A model generated the notes under the pieces. That model saw only the letters and a program-made list of their open reading frames with translations. It was not told the DNA's origin and did not search any database. Made by a program: the position numbers and the translations under genes. A stretch of 64,000 nucleotides of DNA, taken from NCBI RefSeq assembly GCF_902459615.1, contig NZ_CABPSA010000002.1, forward strand, positions 806,001-870,000. Reading direction: 5' to 3'. Origin of the DNA: Pandoraea commovens (GTDB lineage Bacteria > Pseudomonadota > Gammaproteobacteria > Burkholderiales > Burkholderiaceae). Shown here one piece after another: positions 7,516-17,132 of this stretch (positions are counted from its first letter, which is position 1; each line of letters opens with the position of its first letter).

Positions 7516-10257
7516 TTACGACAGTTGCGGTGCCAGCAGACGTCGTGCCGTCGCTTCGTCCACGCCGGTGCGTTCCATGAAGTCTTCGACCTGATCGGGG
7601 CTGATCTTGCCGACGCTGAAGTAAGTGCTGTCCGGATGCGAGAGGTAGAAGCCCGACACGCTCGCCGCAGGCAGCATGGCGAGGGATTCCGTCACGCTCA
7701 TGCCGATTTCATGCGCTTGCAGATAGTGGAACATCGGCCCCTTGACCGAGTGCTCGGGGCAGGCCGGGTAGCCCGGTGCGGGGCGGATGCCGACGTACTG
7801 TTCCTTGATGAGCGCATCGTTGTCGAGCTGTTCGTCGCTCACGTAGCCCCAGAAGTCGCGGCGCACGCGTGCGTGCATGCATTCGGCGAACGCTTCGGCC
7901 AGCCGGTCGGCCAGCGCCTTGAGCATGATCGCGCTGTAGTCGTCGTGCGTGGCAAGGAAGCCCGCTTCTTTAGCATCGACACCCAGCCCTGCCGTCACGG
8001 CAAACACACCGATGTAGTCAGCCACACCGCTGTCCTTGGGGGCGACGAAGTCGGCCAGCGAGCGGTTCGGACGACGCACGCCGTCCACCACCGGGCGCTC
8101 GGTTTGCTGGCGCAGGTTGTGCCACGTGAATGCCACTTCCGAGCGCGACTCGTCCGTGTAGATCTCGATGTCGTCGTCGTTCACGACGTTCGCGGGCAGC
8201 ATCGCGATCACACCGTTGGCCGTCAGCCAGCGGCCCTTGATCAGGCGATCGAGCATCTCTTTACCGTCGGCGAACACGCGTGTTGCCGACTCGCCGACAA
8301 TCTCGTCCTTGAGAATCGCAGGGTACGGACCGGCGAGGTCCCACGTCTGGAAGAACGGACCCCAGTCGATGAATTCGGCCAGCTCGGCCAGATCGTAATT
8401 CTTGAATACGCGCCGACCGATGAACTTCGGCTTGGGCGGCACGTAGCTCGACCAGTCGATCTTGTACTTGTTCTCGCGCGCGGTCGCGAGCGACACCATC
8501 GGCGTGGCCTTGCGGTTCGCATGCTGCTGACGCACGCGTTCGTAATCCGTCTTCACGTCTGCGAGATAGCGCTCGGCGGCTTCGTCGGAGAGCAGGTTCG
8601 ACGCCACGGAGACGGAGCGCGACGCGTCCGGCACGTAGATCACCGGGCCTTCGTAGTTCGGTGCGATCTTCACGGCCGTGTGCACGCGCGAGGTCGTGGC
8701 ACCGCCGATGAGCAGCGGAATGTTGCGCAGGCGGAAGTAATCGTCGCGCTGCATTTCTGCGGCGACGTAAGCCATCTCTTCGAGACTCGGCGTGATCAGG
8801 CCCGACAGACCGATGATGTCCGCTCCTTCTTCCTTCGCCTTGGCGAGGATTTCGGCGCACGGCACCATCACACCCATGTTGACGACTTCGAAGTTATTGC
8901 ACTGAAGCACCACGGTGACGATGTTCTTGCCGATATCGTGCACGTCGCCCTTGACCGTGGCGATCACGATCTTGCCCTTGGAGCGGACGTCTTCGCCGGC
9001 GGCGGCCATGCGCGCCTTCTCTTCTTCGATGAACGGCACCAGATGCGCCACGGCCTGCTTCATCACGCGGGCGCTCTTCACCACCTGCGGCAGGAACATC
9101 TTGCCCGCGCCGAACAGATCGCCCACGACGTTCATGCCGTCCATGAGCGGGCCTTCGATCACCTGAATCGGACGGCCGCCCGCGTCGGCGATCTTCTGAC
9201 GTACTTCCTCGGTGTCTTCGACGATGAATGTCGTAATGCCGTGCACCAGCGCGTGGGCGAGGCGTGCCTCGACCGGCTGATTGCGCCATTCCAGATTCTC
9301 TTCGCGCTTGGCCGCGCCGCCCTTGAAGCGGTCGGCGATTTCCAGCAGCCGCTCGGTGCTGTCGTCGCGACGGTTGAGCACCACGTCTTCCACGCGCTCG
9401 CGTAGTTCGGGGTCGAGGTTCTCGTACACGCCGAGCTGACCGGCGTTGACGATGCCCATGTCCATGCCCGCCTGAATCGCGTGGTACAGGAACACGGTGT
9501 GGATGGCCTCACGCACGAGGTCGTTGCCACGGAACGAGAACGAGACGTTCGACACGCCGCCGCTGATCTTCGCGCCGGGCAGGTGCTCCTTGATCCAGCG
9601 CGTGGCGTTGATGAAGTCGACCGCGTAGTTGTTGTGTTCCTCGATGCCGGTGGCCACCGCGAAGATGTTCGGGTCGAAGATGATGTCTTCGGGCGGGAAG
9701 CCCACTTCGTCGACCAGCACGCGATAGCTGCGCTGACAGATTTCCGTTTTGCGAGCGTAAGTGTCGGCCTGACCTTGTTCGTCGAACGCCATCACGACGG
9801 CGGCTGCGCCATATCGGCGAATGCGCTTCGCGTGGTGCACGAACGCTTCGTGGCCTTCCTTGAGCGAGATCGAGTTGACGATGGCCTTGCCCTGCACGCA
9901 CTTCAGACCCGCTTCGATCACTTCCCACTTCGAAGAGTCGATCATGATCGGCACGCGTGCGATATCCGGCTCGGACGCGATCAGGTTCATGAAGCGAACC
10001 ATCGCGGCCTTGGAGTCGAGCATGGCCTCGTCCATGTTGATATCGATGACCTGCGCGCCGTTTTCGACCTGCTGACGGGCGACCGCGAGCGCTTCGTCGA
10101 ACTGGCCGTTCAGGATCATGCGCGCGAACGCTTTCGAACCGGTGACGTTGGTGCGCTCACCGACGTTCACGAAAAGCGTGCCCTCGCCGATGTTGAAAGG
10201 CTCAAGGCCGGACAGGCGCATCGGCGGGACCGGCGCATTGAGAGACGTTTGGCTCAT
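7516..10257 (-). CDS. metH: Methionine synthase, folate/cobalamin/activation subunit (C-terminal part of MetH)
   Basis: Carries the methyltetrahydrofolate, cobalamin and reactivation modules of B12-dependent methionine synthase. In 913 residues I see the pterin-binding domain (about 20-290), the helical cap (about 320-420), the B12-binding domain with the lower-axial-ligand motif DVHDIG (438-443, His440) and the SAM-binding activation domain containing the RxxxGY motif ([12 protein letters not shown]). The homocysteine-binding module is missing here but is encoded by the next gene upstream, 18 bases away on the same strand. The two products must work together. This is a natural two-gene MetH, not a frameshift: both parts have proper starts and domain boundaries. 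Confidence 0.95.
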   Translation of the reverse strand: MSQTSLNAPVPPMRLSGLEPFNIGEGTLFVNVGERTNVTGSKAFARMILNGQFDEALAVARQQVENGAQVIDINMDEAMLDSKAAMVRFMNLIASEPDIARVPIMIDSSKWEVIEAGLKCVQGKAIVNSISLKEGHEAFVHHAKRIRRYGAAAVVMAFDEQGQADTYARKTEICQRSYRVLVDEVGFPPEDIIFDPNIFAVATGIEEHNNYAVDFINATRWIKEHLPGAKISGGVSNVSFSFRGNDLVREAIHTVFLYHAIQAGMDMGIVNAGQLGVYENLDPELRERVEDVVLNRRDDSTERLLEIADRFKGGAAKREENLEWRNQPVEARLAHALVHGITTFIVEDTEEVRQKIADAGGRPIQVIEGPLMDGMNVVGDLFGAGKMFLPQVVKSARVMKQAVAHLVPFIEEEKARMAAAGEDVRSKGKIVIATVKGDVHDIGKNIVTVVLQCNNFEVVNMGVMVPCAEILAKAKEEGADIIGLSGLITPSLEEMAYVAAEMQRDDYFRLRNIPLLIGGATTSRVHTAVKIAPNYEGPVIYVPDASRSVSVASNLLSDEAAERYLADVKTDYERVRQQHANRKATPMVSLATARENKYKIDWSSYVPPKPKFIGRRVFKNYDLAELAEFIDWGPFFQTWDLAGPYPAILKDEIVGESATRVFADGKEMLDRLIKGRWLTANGVIAMLPANVVNDDDIEIYTDESRSEVAFTWHNLRQQTERPVVDGVRRPNRSLADFVAPKDSGVADYIGVFAVTAGLGVDAKEAGFLATHDDYSAIMLKALADRLAEAFAECMHARVRRDFWGYVSDEQLDNDALIKEQYVGIRPAPGYPACPEHSVKGPMFHYLQAHEIGMSVTESLAMLPAASVSGFYLSHPDSTYFSVGKISPDQVEDFMERTGVDEATARRLLAPQLS

Positions 10258-10275
10258 GGGGCAATCCGTTCTGTA

Positions 10276-11376
10276 TTAGATGTTCGCGTCGGCGTCGATG
10301 GCGCTGCTTGCGTCGTTGCGATACTGCGAGGGCCAGCGGCGCGGCTTGACGTCCGACAGCGCCTTCGCGATCTCGGCGATGTGCTCCGGCGTCGTGCCGC
10401 AGCAGCCGCCTGCCAGATTCACCAGACCCGCCTGCGCGAACTCCCGCAGCAGGCCGGACGTCACATCGGGCGTCTCGTCGAAGCCCGTGTCGCTCATCGG
10501 GTTGGGCAGACCGGCGTTCGGGTAGACCGACACGTACGTGTTGCACAGCTTGGCCAGCTCGGCGATGTACGGACGCATGAGCGTCGCGCCGAGCGCACAG
10601 TTCAGGCCGAACGTGAGCGGGCGCGCGTGACGCAACGAATTCCAGAACGCCTCGACCGTCTGGCCGGACAGAATGCGCCCGGAGGCGTCCGTCACGGTGC
10701 CGGAGATCATGATCGGCAGAATCTCGCCGGTGTCCTCGAACAGTTCGTCGATGGCGAAGAGCGCGGCCTTGGCATTGAGCGTGTCGAAGATGGTTTCGAC
10801 GAGGAACAGATCCACGCCGCCTTCCATCAGCGACTTCGCCTGTGCGTAGTACGCGTCGCGCAGCTGATCGAAGTCGACGTTGCGCGCGCCGGGGTCGTTC
10901 ACGTCCGGGCTGATGCTCGCGGTCTTGGGCGTCGGGCCGATGGCGCCGGCGGCGAAGCGCGGCTTGTCCGGTGTGCTGTACGCCGCGCAGGCTTCACGCG
11001 CGAGACGCGCCGACTCGCGGTTCATCTCGTCGGCCAGGCCTTCCATGTGGTAGTCGCCCTGCGCGATCGTCGTTGCCCCGAAGGTGTTCGTCTCGAGGAT
11101 GTCGGCACCGGCGGCCAGATACTTGCCGTGGATTTCGCTGATGACGTCCGGGCGCGTGAGCGAGAGCAACTCGTTGTTGCCCTTCACGTCGTGGGCGAAG
11201 TCGGCAAAACGCTCGCCACGGTACTGCGCTTCGTTCAGCTTGTACTGCTGAATCATCGTCCCCATCGCGCCGTCCAGGATCAGGATGCGCTTCTCAAGCA
11301 GTGCGGGCAGCGCCTGACCGCGCGTGTATTGCAGTGCCGATCGTGCGATCGAGGCGGGTGGGGTTGCGGTGGTCAT
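10276..11376 (-). CDS. metH: Methionine synthase, homocysteine S-methyltransferase subunit (N-terminal part of MetH)
   Basis: A 366-residue protein corresponding to the first module of MetH, the zinc-dependent domain that activates homocysteine. Visible motifs are [10 protein letters not shown] near the N-terminus, NCALGA, and the C-terminal zinc cysteines in [10 protein letters not shown]. It lies directly upstream of the folate/B12 subunit gene, so the two are co-transcribed. ATG at 11376 gives the family N-terminus; the open frame continues further upstream without conserved sequence. Divergent from a rhodanese gene. I see no cobalamin riboswitch in the 144-base upstream gap. Confidence 0.94.
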   Translation of the reverse strand: MTTATPPASIARSALQYTRGQALPALLEKRILILDGAMGTMIQQYKLNEAQYRGERFADFAHDVKGNNELLSLTRPDVISEIHGKYLAAGADILETNTFGATTIAQGDYHMEGLADEMNRESARLAREACAAYSTPDKPRFAAGAIGPTPKTASISPDVNDPGARNVDFDQLRDAYYAQAKSLMEGGVDLFLVETIFDTLNAKAALFAIDELFEDTGEILPIMISGTVTDASGRILSGQTVEAFWNSLRHARPLTFGLNCALGATLMRPYIAELAKLCNTYVSVYPNAGLPNPMSDTGFDETPDVTSGLLREFAQAGLVNLAGGCCGTTPEHIAEIAKALSDVKPRRWPSQYRNDASSAIDADANI

Positions 11377-11402
11377 GACGGACGTCGCCCTGGAGTGGCC
11401 GG

Positions 11403-11426
11403 AAAACCTATAATTGTAATGGTTTT
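11403..11426. promoter_or_regulatory. Candidate divergent promoter region, metH / rhodanese
   Basis: The 144-base gap between divergent genes holds AAAACC / GGTTTT arms (11403-11408 / 11421-11426) around an AT-rich core. On the plus strand the core contains TATAAT (11409-11414), a -10-like match without a convincing -35; on the minus strand it contains TACAAT. Either could serve as a -10 element. Confidence 0.4.
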
Positions 11427-11520
11427 CGTGCGTATCGCCTCGCGCTGCCGCCGGATGGGCGGGGCCGTCGGACGATTCGCTATTTTTCCGCCAACTTCTT
11501 GCCAGTGTTTGCACAACGAC

Positions 11521-11913
11521 ATGGAATTCTTGCTCCCGAGCGCCGCACACAAGTTCCTGCAAGCCAACGCCAACGCGCTGTTCGTCGATTGCCGCAGTGA
11601 AATCGAGCATCTGTTCGTGGGGCACCCGGTGGGGGCGATCCACGTGGCCTGGAACGACGGCCCGGACTGGGAAGTCAATCCGCACTTCGTGCAGAGCGTG
11701 CGCAAGCTGGCGGGCGCAGGCGGTGAGCGCCCCGTGCTGCTGATCTGCCGTAGCGGCAATCGCAGCACGGCGGCCGGCGAGGCGCTGGAGGCGGCCGGTT
11801 TCCTGAACGTCTACGGGGTGTTGCACGGCTTCGAGGGCGATCTGGACGCCTCGCATCACCGAAACGCCGTGAACGGCTGGCGGTTCGACGGTCTGCCGTG
11901 GCAGCAGTGCTGA
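11521..11913 (+). CDS. Rhodanese-like domain protein
   Basis: A 130-residue single-domain rhodanese with the active-site loop CRSGNRS (Cys76), so it should form a cysteine persulfide and act in sulfur transfer. The N-terminal strand FVDCRSEIE and the C-terminal [13 protein letters not shown] also fit the family. The physiological donor and acceptor are unknown. Divergent from the metH pair; convergent with DUF3567 and sharing its terminator. Confidence 0.92.
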   Translation: MEFLLPSAAHKFLQANANALFVDCRSEIEHLFVGHPVGAIHVAWNDGPDWEVNPHFVQSVRKLAGAGGERPVLLICRSGNRSTAAGEALEAAGFLNVYGVLHGFEGDLDASHHRNAVNGWRFDGLPWQQC

Positions 11914-12000
11914 GCGGGACGTCGCGATGAGGTCGTGGCCGTCACCCGTCTTTCCGCCGGACCGCCAAACCCTGACATCGCGTCAGGTTCCCGCACCATG

Positions 12001-12029
12001 AAAAAACCCTCGCCTTGGCGAGGGTTTTT
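12001..12029. terminator. Bidirectional terminator between rhodanese and DUF3567
   Basis: The hairpin AACCCTCGCC-TTGG-CGAGGGTT has A residues before and T residues after on both strands. It lies between two convergent genes and can end both transcripts. Confidence 0.85.
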
Positions 12030-12056
12030 CGTGGGTACTACCGAATGGAGTCGGTA

Positions 12057-12314
12057 TCAGTGGAGCACAACCGGGTTCGTCATGAAGGTGTCGAACTGCC
12101 CGAGGAATTCGTCGACTTCGTCCTCCGACGGTTCGCTGGCGATCAACTTCTGCACTTCTTCACGGAATTGCCGGGCAAGCGAGCCGTCGAGGAAAATCTC
12201 GCGGCCGGCGGATTTGTCCACGATTTCATAGCCGCCGGCGGACAGCGAGTGATTGCCGTTATCCGCGGCAAACTCAACGACACAGTAGTTCGGGCTGTTG
12301 TAAATCATGAGCAT
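12057..12314 (-). CDS. DUF3567 domain-containing protein
   Basis: An 85-residue acidic protein beginning MLMIYNSPNYCVVEF, typical of the betaproteobacterial DUF3567 family. The start is set by AGGAGAG upstream on the minus strand. It has no signal peptide or membrane segment, so it should be cytoplasmic. The C-terminal half is acidic and helical (SEPSEDEVDEFLGQFD). Function unknown. Confidence 0.87.
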   Translation of the reverse strand: MLMIYNSPNYCVVEFAADNGNHSLSAGGYEIVDKSAGREIFLDGSLARQFREEVQKLIASEPSEDEVDEFLGQFDTFMTNPVVLH

Positions 12315-12510
12315 GGCAACTCTCCTGGTGTTCCTGCATGGTCCTGAGTAACCCACATAGGGGCGACGCGGCGCGATTTCAAGAGGCAACGCCCCATGAT
12401 TCGCTTATCGGCACACCGGCTGACGAATTCAATGGTTTTGGCCCTCCTTTTGTAAAGGTCACGCTACAAGTCCTGCAAGTACCCCCTGCAAGTCGTTCTT
12501 TTTGCAGGGT

Positions 12511-13305
12511 TCAGACGTTAGATGCGGCCCCGAGCAAAAACGTTGCAAGGGCATTCGTTACGAACTGTTTCTGCTCGACGATCGACAGATGGGCGGCGTC
12601 CGGCACGATCTCCAGCTGCGCGCCTGGAATGCCGCTGGCGATCCGGCGCGCCACGGCGGGCGGCGTCGACGGGTCGTTTTCCCCGACCAGCACCAGTGTC
12701 GGCACGTCGATCTCGGACAGGCGTGCGCGCACGTCGAACGCCGCGAGCGCCTCACAGGACGCCGCGAAGCCCTCCGGGGAGGCTTGCGCGACGAGGGCGC
12801 GGATGCGCTCGGCCTGCGCGGGGTGATGCTTGCGAAAGTGCGCGCCCAGCCAGCGTTCCAGCGTACCGGCCGCAAGATCCTTCATGCCGTGCGCGCGAGC
12901 CGTCGCCGCGCGCTCCAGAAATACCTTGGCATCTGCCTCGTCGTAACCGGCCGTGGTATCGATCAGCGTCAGGCTGGCGATGCGCTCGGGCGCGTCCAGC
13001 GCCACTTGCTGCGCCACCGCGCCGCCCATAGAGATGCCGACGAAATGCGTCGAGGGGATCTCCAGCGAATTGAGCAGGGCGGTTGCATCGGCGGCCAGTT
13101 GTTCAATGGAGTACGGGCCGTGCGTAATATCGCTGCGGCCGTGGCCACGGCTGTCGTATCGGAGTACTCGGAAGTGGGCCGTCAGTTCGGGGACGAGGTC
13201 GTCCCAGACGGTGAGATCTGCACCCAAAGGGTGCGCCAGCGTGAGCCACGGACCGTGGCCGTCCACCGCGTAATGAATCGATGCTCCGTTGGCACTGACT
13301 TTCAT
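12511..13305 (-). CDS. Alpha/beta hydrolase, 3-oxoadipate enol-lactonase-like
   Basis: A 264-residue alpha/beta hydrolase with the nucleophile elbow GISMGG (Ser92), a likely acid in VGENDPSTPP and a C-terminal His in PDAAHLSIVEQ. The N-terminal MKVSANGASIHYAVDGHGP and the overall length resemble PcaD-type enol-lactonases, but no protocatechuate genes are near, so the substrate is not assigned. Just past the stop lies a hairpin (CCCTGCAA / TTGCAGGG, 12484-12508) with no T run, together with direct copies of CCTGCAAGT. Confidence 0.85.
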   Translation of the reverse strand: MKVSANGASIHYAVDGHGPWLTLAHPLGADLTVWDDLVPELTAHFRVLRYDSRGHGRSDITHGPYSIEQLAADATALLNSLEIPSTHFVGISMGGAVAQQVALDAPERIASLTLIDTTAGYDEADAKVFLERAATARAHGMKDLAAGTLERWLGAHFRKHHPAQAERIRALVAQASPEGFAASCEALAAFDVRARLSEIDVPTLVLVGENDPSTPPAVARRIASGIPGAQLEIVPDAAHLSIVEQKQFVTNALATFLLGAASNV

Positions 13306-13503
13306 GGGCGGCCCCCTGGGTTCGTCGATGCGTTGCGAGGTGATGTCGATGGGCGTCGATGCACTGGGATGACTCTGATTATGTCAGGAACATCGGGATT
13401 TTGCAGACCGTTTCGTCGTAGTTGGGCAACACTTCGCTGCCCACCCGCATGCCGCCTGCATCACTCAAAATTCTAAGGAATTTTGCGTCGATTTTCGGGA
13501 CGG

Positions 13504-13527
13504 AAAACCCTGTGTCACGAGGGGTTT
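13504..13527 (-). terminator. Weak terminator candidate after the DUF3108 gene
   Basis: On the minus strand AAACCC / GGGTTTT arms lie 10 bases past the stop. The stem is short and the loop 11 bases. A second AT-rich hairpin (CAAAATTC / GAATTTTG, 13466-13485) follows. Either could end transcription; neither is strong. Confidence 0.35.
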
Positions 13528-13536
13528 AGTCCTTCA

Positions 13537-14703
13537 TTACGGGGCCGATTTCTCCGTGAAGATCAGCTCGAACTCGTTGCCGGACGGTTCCGTCTGCTTT
13601 ACGCGCACCGGCAGCCAATCGAGCGATGGCGCGAGCCAGATATCCACGCGCCGCTCGTCGCCCGCCTTGCGCGGCAGACGCGTGAAATGGCGCGTCTCGA
13701 CGTAGCCGTTGGGTGTGGCCATCGTCTCGCTGCCGACGTACTGCACCGGCCACACCTCGCTACTGTCGGTGTCGACCACGGTGAACTCGTGCGTCACCCC
13801 GACCTGGGTATAGCGTTCGGGATTGCCCCGCGCGTAGCTCGCCAACTGCATCATCACGCTGAACCGGTCCTGGGCGCCGGGTGCAAGCGGCACCGACTGC
13901 CCCGAGCGGGAGAAGTGGAGTGTGGGCGTGGCGTCACGATGGAAATCGGTGATGTATTCCGCGCGCCGCCCGCGTTTTTCCACATAACGGGACGGCGCGA
14001 TGCCGTTCGCGTCGTAGCCGCCTTCGCTGATGAACTCGAACGTGCCGAAGAAGATGATCGGCACGGCCACCCGTAGCGCGTAATGCCCGTTCTCGTTGAT
14101 CCAGTGGAGCTGACCCGTCTGGTTGCGCACGCCGTTCATGAGCGCGTCGTAGGTCAGCGTGACGGAGGGCGGCGGATCGAACTTGTCGCCATTCGCGGCG
14201 GCGGCCGTGAGCGGCACGCTGGGTGCGGCTGCGGCGTCCGAAGCCTTTGCGCCGGGCGTATCGCCTTCGCCCGCCACGGTCTCCGACGCCGCCATCGGCC
14301 CGGGCGTATCCGTCGCAACCGGTGCGGCGAGCGTGTCGGGCGGCGCAGGGGCATGCGGACGTGGCTTGGCGACCGGCTTGGGTTTGGGTGGCGGCGGTGC
14401 TGGCGGTTCAGGTGGCGCGACCGGCTTGAGCGGAATCAGCGTGATCGGAATGCTGGGGATCGGCGTGTCGTCGAGCATCGTGCGATGGACGGCGACCCAA
14501 AACGCGATGAGCACGTGTGCGACGAACACCGCCGTGAGCACGGCGGCCCACAGACCCCAACGTCTGCCCGGTCGCTTAGCGCCCGACGGCCGCGCAAGCG
14601 TCTGCCCGGCGACGTCAGTCATGCCCGGGGTCGCCGAGGAATCGGTGACCGCAGGCATGTCGGGTGTCGCTTGAGGCGGCGTACCAGTGGGCGGCAAAGA
14701 CAC
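13537..14703 (-). CDS. DUF3108 domain-containing membrane-anchored protein
   Basis: A 388-residue protein with a cytoplasmic N-terminal tail, one membrane helix (about 50-72), a Pro/Lys-rich linker (PPAPPPPKPKPVAKPRPHAP) and a large C-terminal DUF3108 domain (about 165-388) predicted to be periplasmic and beta-rich. The N-terminal half resembles TonB: one helix followed by a Pro-Lys spacer. DUF3108 itself has no established role; outer-membrane or lipid-related functions are guesses. The gene stands alone between a hydrolase and an IclR regulator. Confidence 0.85.
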   Translation of the reverse strand: MSLPPTGTPPQATPDMPAVTDSSATPGMTDVAGQTLARPSGAKRPGRRWGLWAAVLTAVFVAHVLIAFWVAVHRTMLDDTPIPSIPITLIPLKPVAPPEPPAPPPPKPKPVAKPRPHAPAPPDTLAAPVATDTPGPMAASETVAGEGDTPGAKASDAAAAPSVPLTAAAANGDKFDPPPSVTLTYDALMNGVRNQTGQLHWINENGHYALRVAVPIIFFGTFEFISEGGYDANGIAPSRYVEKRGRRAEYITDFHRDATPTLHFSRSGQSVPLAPGAQDRFSVMMQLASYARGNPERYTQVGVTHEFTVVDTDSSEVWPVQYVGSETMATPNGYVETRHFTRLPRKAGDERRVDIWLAPSLDWLPVRVKQTEPSGNEFELIFTEKSAP

Positions 14704-14799
14704 GAGATGGAATCGATCGGGACGTCAGAAGCTCAGGATCTCATATTGCGATGAACTGAGTTCGACAGTCCCTGCTGTCTGCCGTTCATCCCTCAACTC

Positions 14800-15666
14800 T
14801 CAGCGCTTTCCCCCGGGCGCCTGCGCGTGTCCGAGGTCGGCGGACAGATTCTGCGCGAGCGTGCGCAAGGCCGTGTCGATGGGGCCGCCCCAGCGCGCGT
14901 CGAAGCGACTCTCGGGGCCGAGCGCCATGAGACCCATCACGAGTTGTCCCGTCGCGTCGAACACCGGCATGCAGAACGCATTGACGGATGGCAGCACCGT
15001 GCCTTCGACGCGCGCCGCCCGATGCGCGCGCACGTCGTCGAGTACCGCTTCGTATTCCGCGCGCGTCGCGGGCAGATGATGACGCGACGCATGTTGCAAA
15101 TCAGCGAGTGCGGCGTCGATGAGCGGCGCGGTCTGACGCTCGGGGAGATAGGCGGCGAAGAGCCGACCGGCAGCCGATTCGAGCATGGGCATCACGTCGC
15201 CCAGACGCAGCGGCACACGCATCGGGAACGTCGATTCGAGCCAGTGCACCACGGTCGGCCCCTGATTGCCCCAGACGGCCAGTCCCACGGTCTGATCGAT
15301 GGCGTCGCGCAGTTCCGACATGGCGAAGCGCGCGGCCTTGAAGGCGTCGATGCGCGCGAGGTGCGCGAGTCCCATGCGCAGCGTGAAGGGGCCGAGGTCG
15401 TAACGTCCGCTAACCGGGTCCTGAACGATGAGTCCGAGCCGTTGAAAGCTCACCAGATAGCGGTGCGCTTTGGCAGGGTTCATGCCTGCCGCGTGCGCGA
15501 GGTCGCGCAGCATCATGGCGTTCGACGCTTCGGTGAGGACTTCGATCAGACGGAAGCCCACTTCGATGGACTGAATGCCCGAGCGGGTCTTCTCCTCGTC
15601 GGGGGCTGCGCTGCCGTCCTTCTCACGCTCGATCTCGCTCTCGTTGTGTTGTTCAGGCGCTGTCAT
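14800..15666 (-). CDS. IclR family transcriptional regulator
   Basis: A 288-residue regulator with an N-terminal winged helix-turn-helix (about 30-95; RDLAHAAGMNPAKAHRYLVSF) and a C-terminal IclR effector domain (about 110-275). It is divergent from the FAH-family gene 187 bases away, the usual place for its target operator, so it probably controls that gene in response to a small carboxylic or aromatic effector. A short charged N-terminal extension precedes the HTH. Confidence 0.92.
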   Translation of the reverse strand: MTAPEQHNESEIEREKDGSAAPDEEKTRSGIQSIEVGFRLIEVLTEASNAMMLRDLAHAAGMNPAKAHRYLVSFQRLGLIVQDPVSGRYDLGPFTLRMGLAHLARIDAFKAARFAMSELRDAIDQTVGLAVWGNQGPTVVHWLESTFPMRVPLRLGDVMPMLESAAGRLFAAYLPERQTAPLIDAALADLQHASRHHLPATRAEYEAVLDDVRAHRAARVEGTVLPSVNAFCMPVFDATGQLVMGLMALGPESRFDARWGGPIDTALRTLAQNLSADLGHAQAPGGKR

Positions 15667-15853
15667 GTGTCTCTTGAATAGTTGTCATGGCCGCTCGCCG
15701 GGGCGCTGCTCGACCCGTGCCCGGTCGATGCGCTCAGGTAGAATCGTCGGCGTCAAGCGCCATTCTATCGGGCCAAAATCGCCGGGCCTCAAATTGGAAT
15801 CCGCTTTATCCGAATCCGCTAAAACTCCCGTAATTGCCTGCAGACGCCATCAC

Positions 15854-16840
15854 ATGAAACTCGCTACCCGTAAGGACGGCACGCGCGACGGTCAACTGAT
15901 CGTCGTCTCGCGCGACCTGTCGACCGCCTGCATCGCCGACGCCATCGCCCCCACGCTGCAACGCGTACTCGACGACTGGACGTTCTACGCGCCGCAACTG
16001 CACTCGCTCTATACCGAACTCAACCACGGCCGCGCGCGCAACACCTTCGCGTTCGATCCGGCGGATTGCATGGCGCCGTTGCCGCGCGCGTATCAGTGGG
16101 CCGACGGCTCGGCCTATGTGAATCACGTCGAGCTGGTGCGAAAGGCACGCGGCGCGGAAATGCCTCCCGAATTCTGGACCGACCCGCTGATGTATCAGGG
16201 CGGCAGCGACGACTTCATCGGGCCGACGGACGACATCGTCTGCGCCTCGGAAGACTTCGGCATCGACTTCGAAGCCGAGATCGCCGTGGTGACGTCGGAC
16301 GTGCCGATGGGCGCGAGCCCGGCGCGCGCGCTCGAAGGCGTGCGTCTGCTCATGCTGGTCAACGACGTGAGCCTGCGCAACCTGATCCCGGCCGAACTCG
16401 CCAAGGGCTTCGGGTTCTTCCAGAGCAAACCGGCCAGCGCATTCTCGCCGGTCGCCATCACACCCGACGAACTAGGCGATGCCTGGCGCGACGGTCGTGT
16501 GCATCGTCCGCTGACGGTGAAGTGGAACGACAAGAAGTTCGGCGCACCGGAGTGCGGCGAAGACATGGTGTTCGACTTCGGTCAGCTGGTTGCGCACGTG
16601 TGCAAGACGCGTAACGCGCGCGCCGGGACCATCGTCGGTTCGGGCACGATATCGAACAAGGATCGCAGCCGTGGCAGCGCGTGCATTGCCGAGAAGCGCA
16701 TGCTGGAGACCATCGAGAAGGGTGCGCCCGTGACCGAGTTCATGCGTTACGGCGACCGTGTGCGCATCGAGATGTTCGACACGCAGGGCAAGACGATCTT
16801 CGGGGCGATCGATCAGGCGGTCGCACCGCTGGACGAGTAA
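15854..16840 (+). CDS. Fumarylacetoacetate hydrolase (FAH) family protein
   Basis: A 328-residue enzyme of the FAH superfamily, metal-dependent hydrolases, decarboxylases and isomerases acting on 2-oxo or acylpyruvate compounds. The EAEIAVVTSDVP segment supplies part of the acidic metal site, followed by VNDVSLRNLIPAELAKGFGFFQSKPA and the GTISNKDRSRGSACIAEKR segment typical of the fumarylacetoacetase-like two-domain subgroup. ATG at 15854 matches the family N-terminus (MKLATRKDG). Divergent from the IclR gene, its likely regulator; TAGAAT (15738-15743) is a possible -10 element. No homogentisate-pathway partner is nearby, so exact substrate is open. Confidence 0.88.
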   Translation: MKLATRKDGTRDGQLIVVSRDLSTACIADAIAPTLQRVLDDWTFYAPQLHSLYTELNHGRARNTFAFDPADCMAPLPRAYQWADGSAYVNHVELVRKARGAEMPPEFWTDPLMYQGGSDDFIGPTDDIVCASEDFGIDFEAEIAVVTSDVPMGASPARALEGVRLLMLVNDVSLRNLIPAELAKGFGFFQSKPASAFSPVAITPDELGDAWRDGRVHRPLTVKWNDKKFGAPECGEDMVFDFGQLVAHVCKTRNARAGTIVGSGTISNKDRSRGSACIAEKRMLETIEKGAPVTEFMRYGDRVRIEMFDTQGKTIFGAIDQAVAPLDE

Positions 16841-16909
16841 TCGTAGTCCGAACGGTACGGCCAACGAGTACACCAACCGCGCGGACGGGAAAAGTAAAGA
16901 TGGCTCCAA

Positions 16910-16974
16910 GCCATATCCGGCGTGACTTCACGGGGTATCGGACGATACGTCCATAGGGTGAACCCGGATATGGC
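16910..16974. repeat. Nested inverted repeat upstream of the binding-protein gene
   Basis: Outer arms GCCATATCCGG / CCGGATATGGC (16910-16920 and 16964-16974) are perfect. Inside lie TTCAC / GTGAA (16927-16931 / 16958-16962) and GTATCG / CGATAC (16935-16940 / 16943-16948). The whole can fold as one interrupted hairpin. It is 70 bases past the FAH gene and 158 bases before the binding-protein gene. No T run follows. Confidence 0.65.
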
Positions 16975-17132
16975 GGGGAATTCTGCCTCCGCTATTCTTT
17001 GTCTCCTTGAGTCGGTGCGCATGCTTGGCAGGTTTGCGCACCGGCCGTTACTTTCGCCGGCGCGGCGCGAGGTGTCCGTCCCGGGATGCCCGCGTTACAA
17101 AAATCCAGCGCAGGCCAGACCAGGAGAATTCC

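Noticed and set aside
11377-11520. Cobalamin riboswitch upstream of the metH pair
   Set aside because: The gap is only 144 bases and shows no B12-box-like conserved sequence.
7417-11913. Very long open frames on the plus strand opposite the metH genes
   Set aside because: They are antisense shadows caused by high GC content and codon bias. Their translations are Arg/His-rich with no recognisable domain, while the minus-strand frames carry full MetH motifs. Only the rhodanese at the end of one frame (11521-11913) is real.
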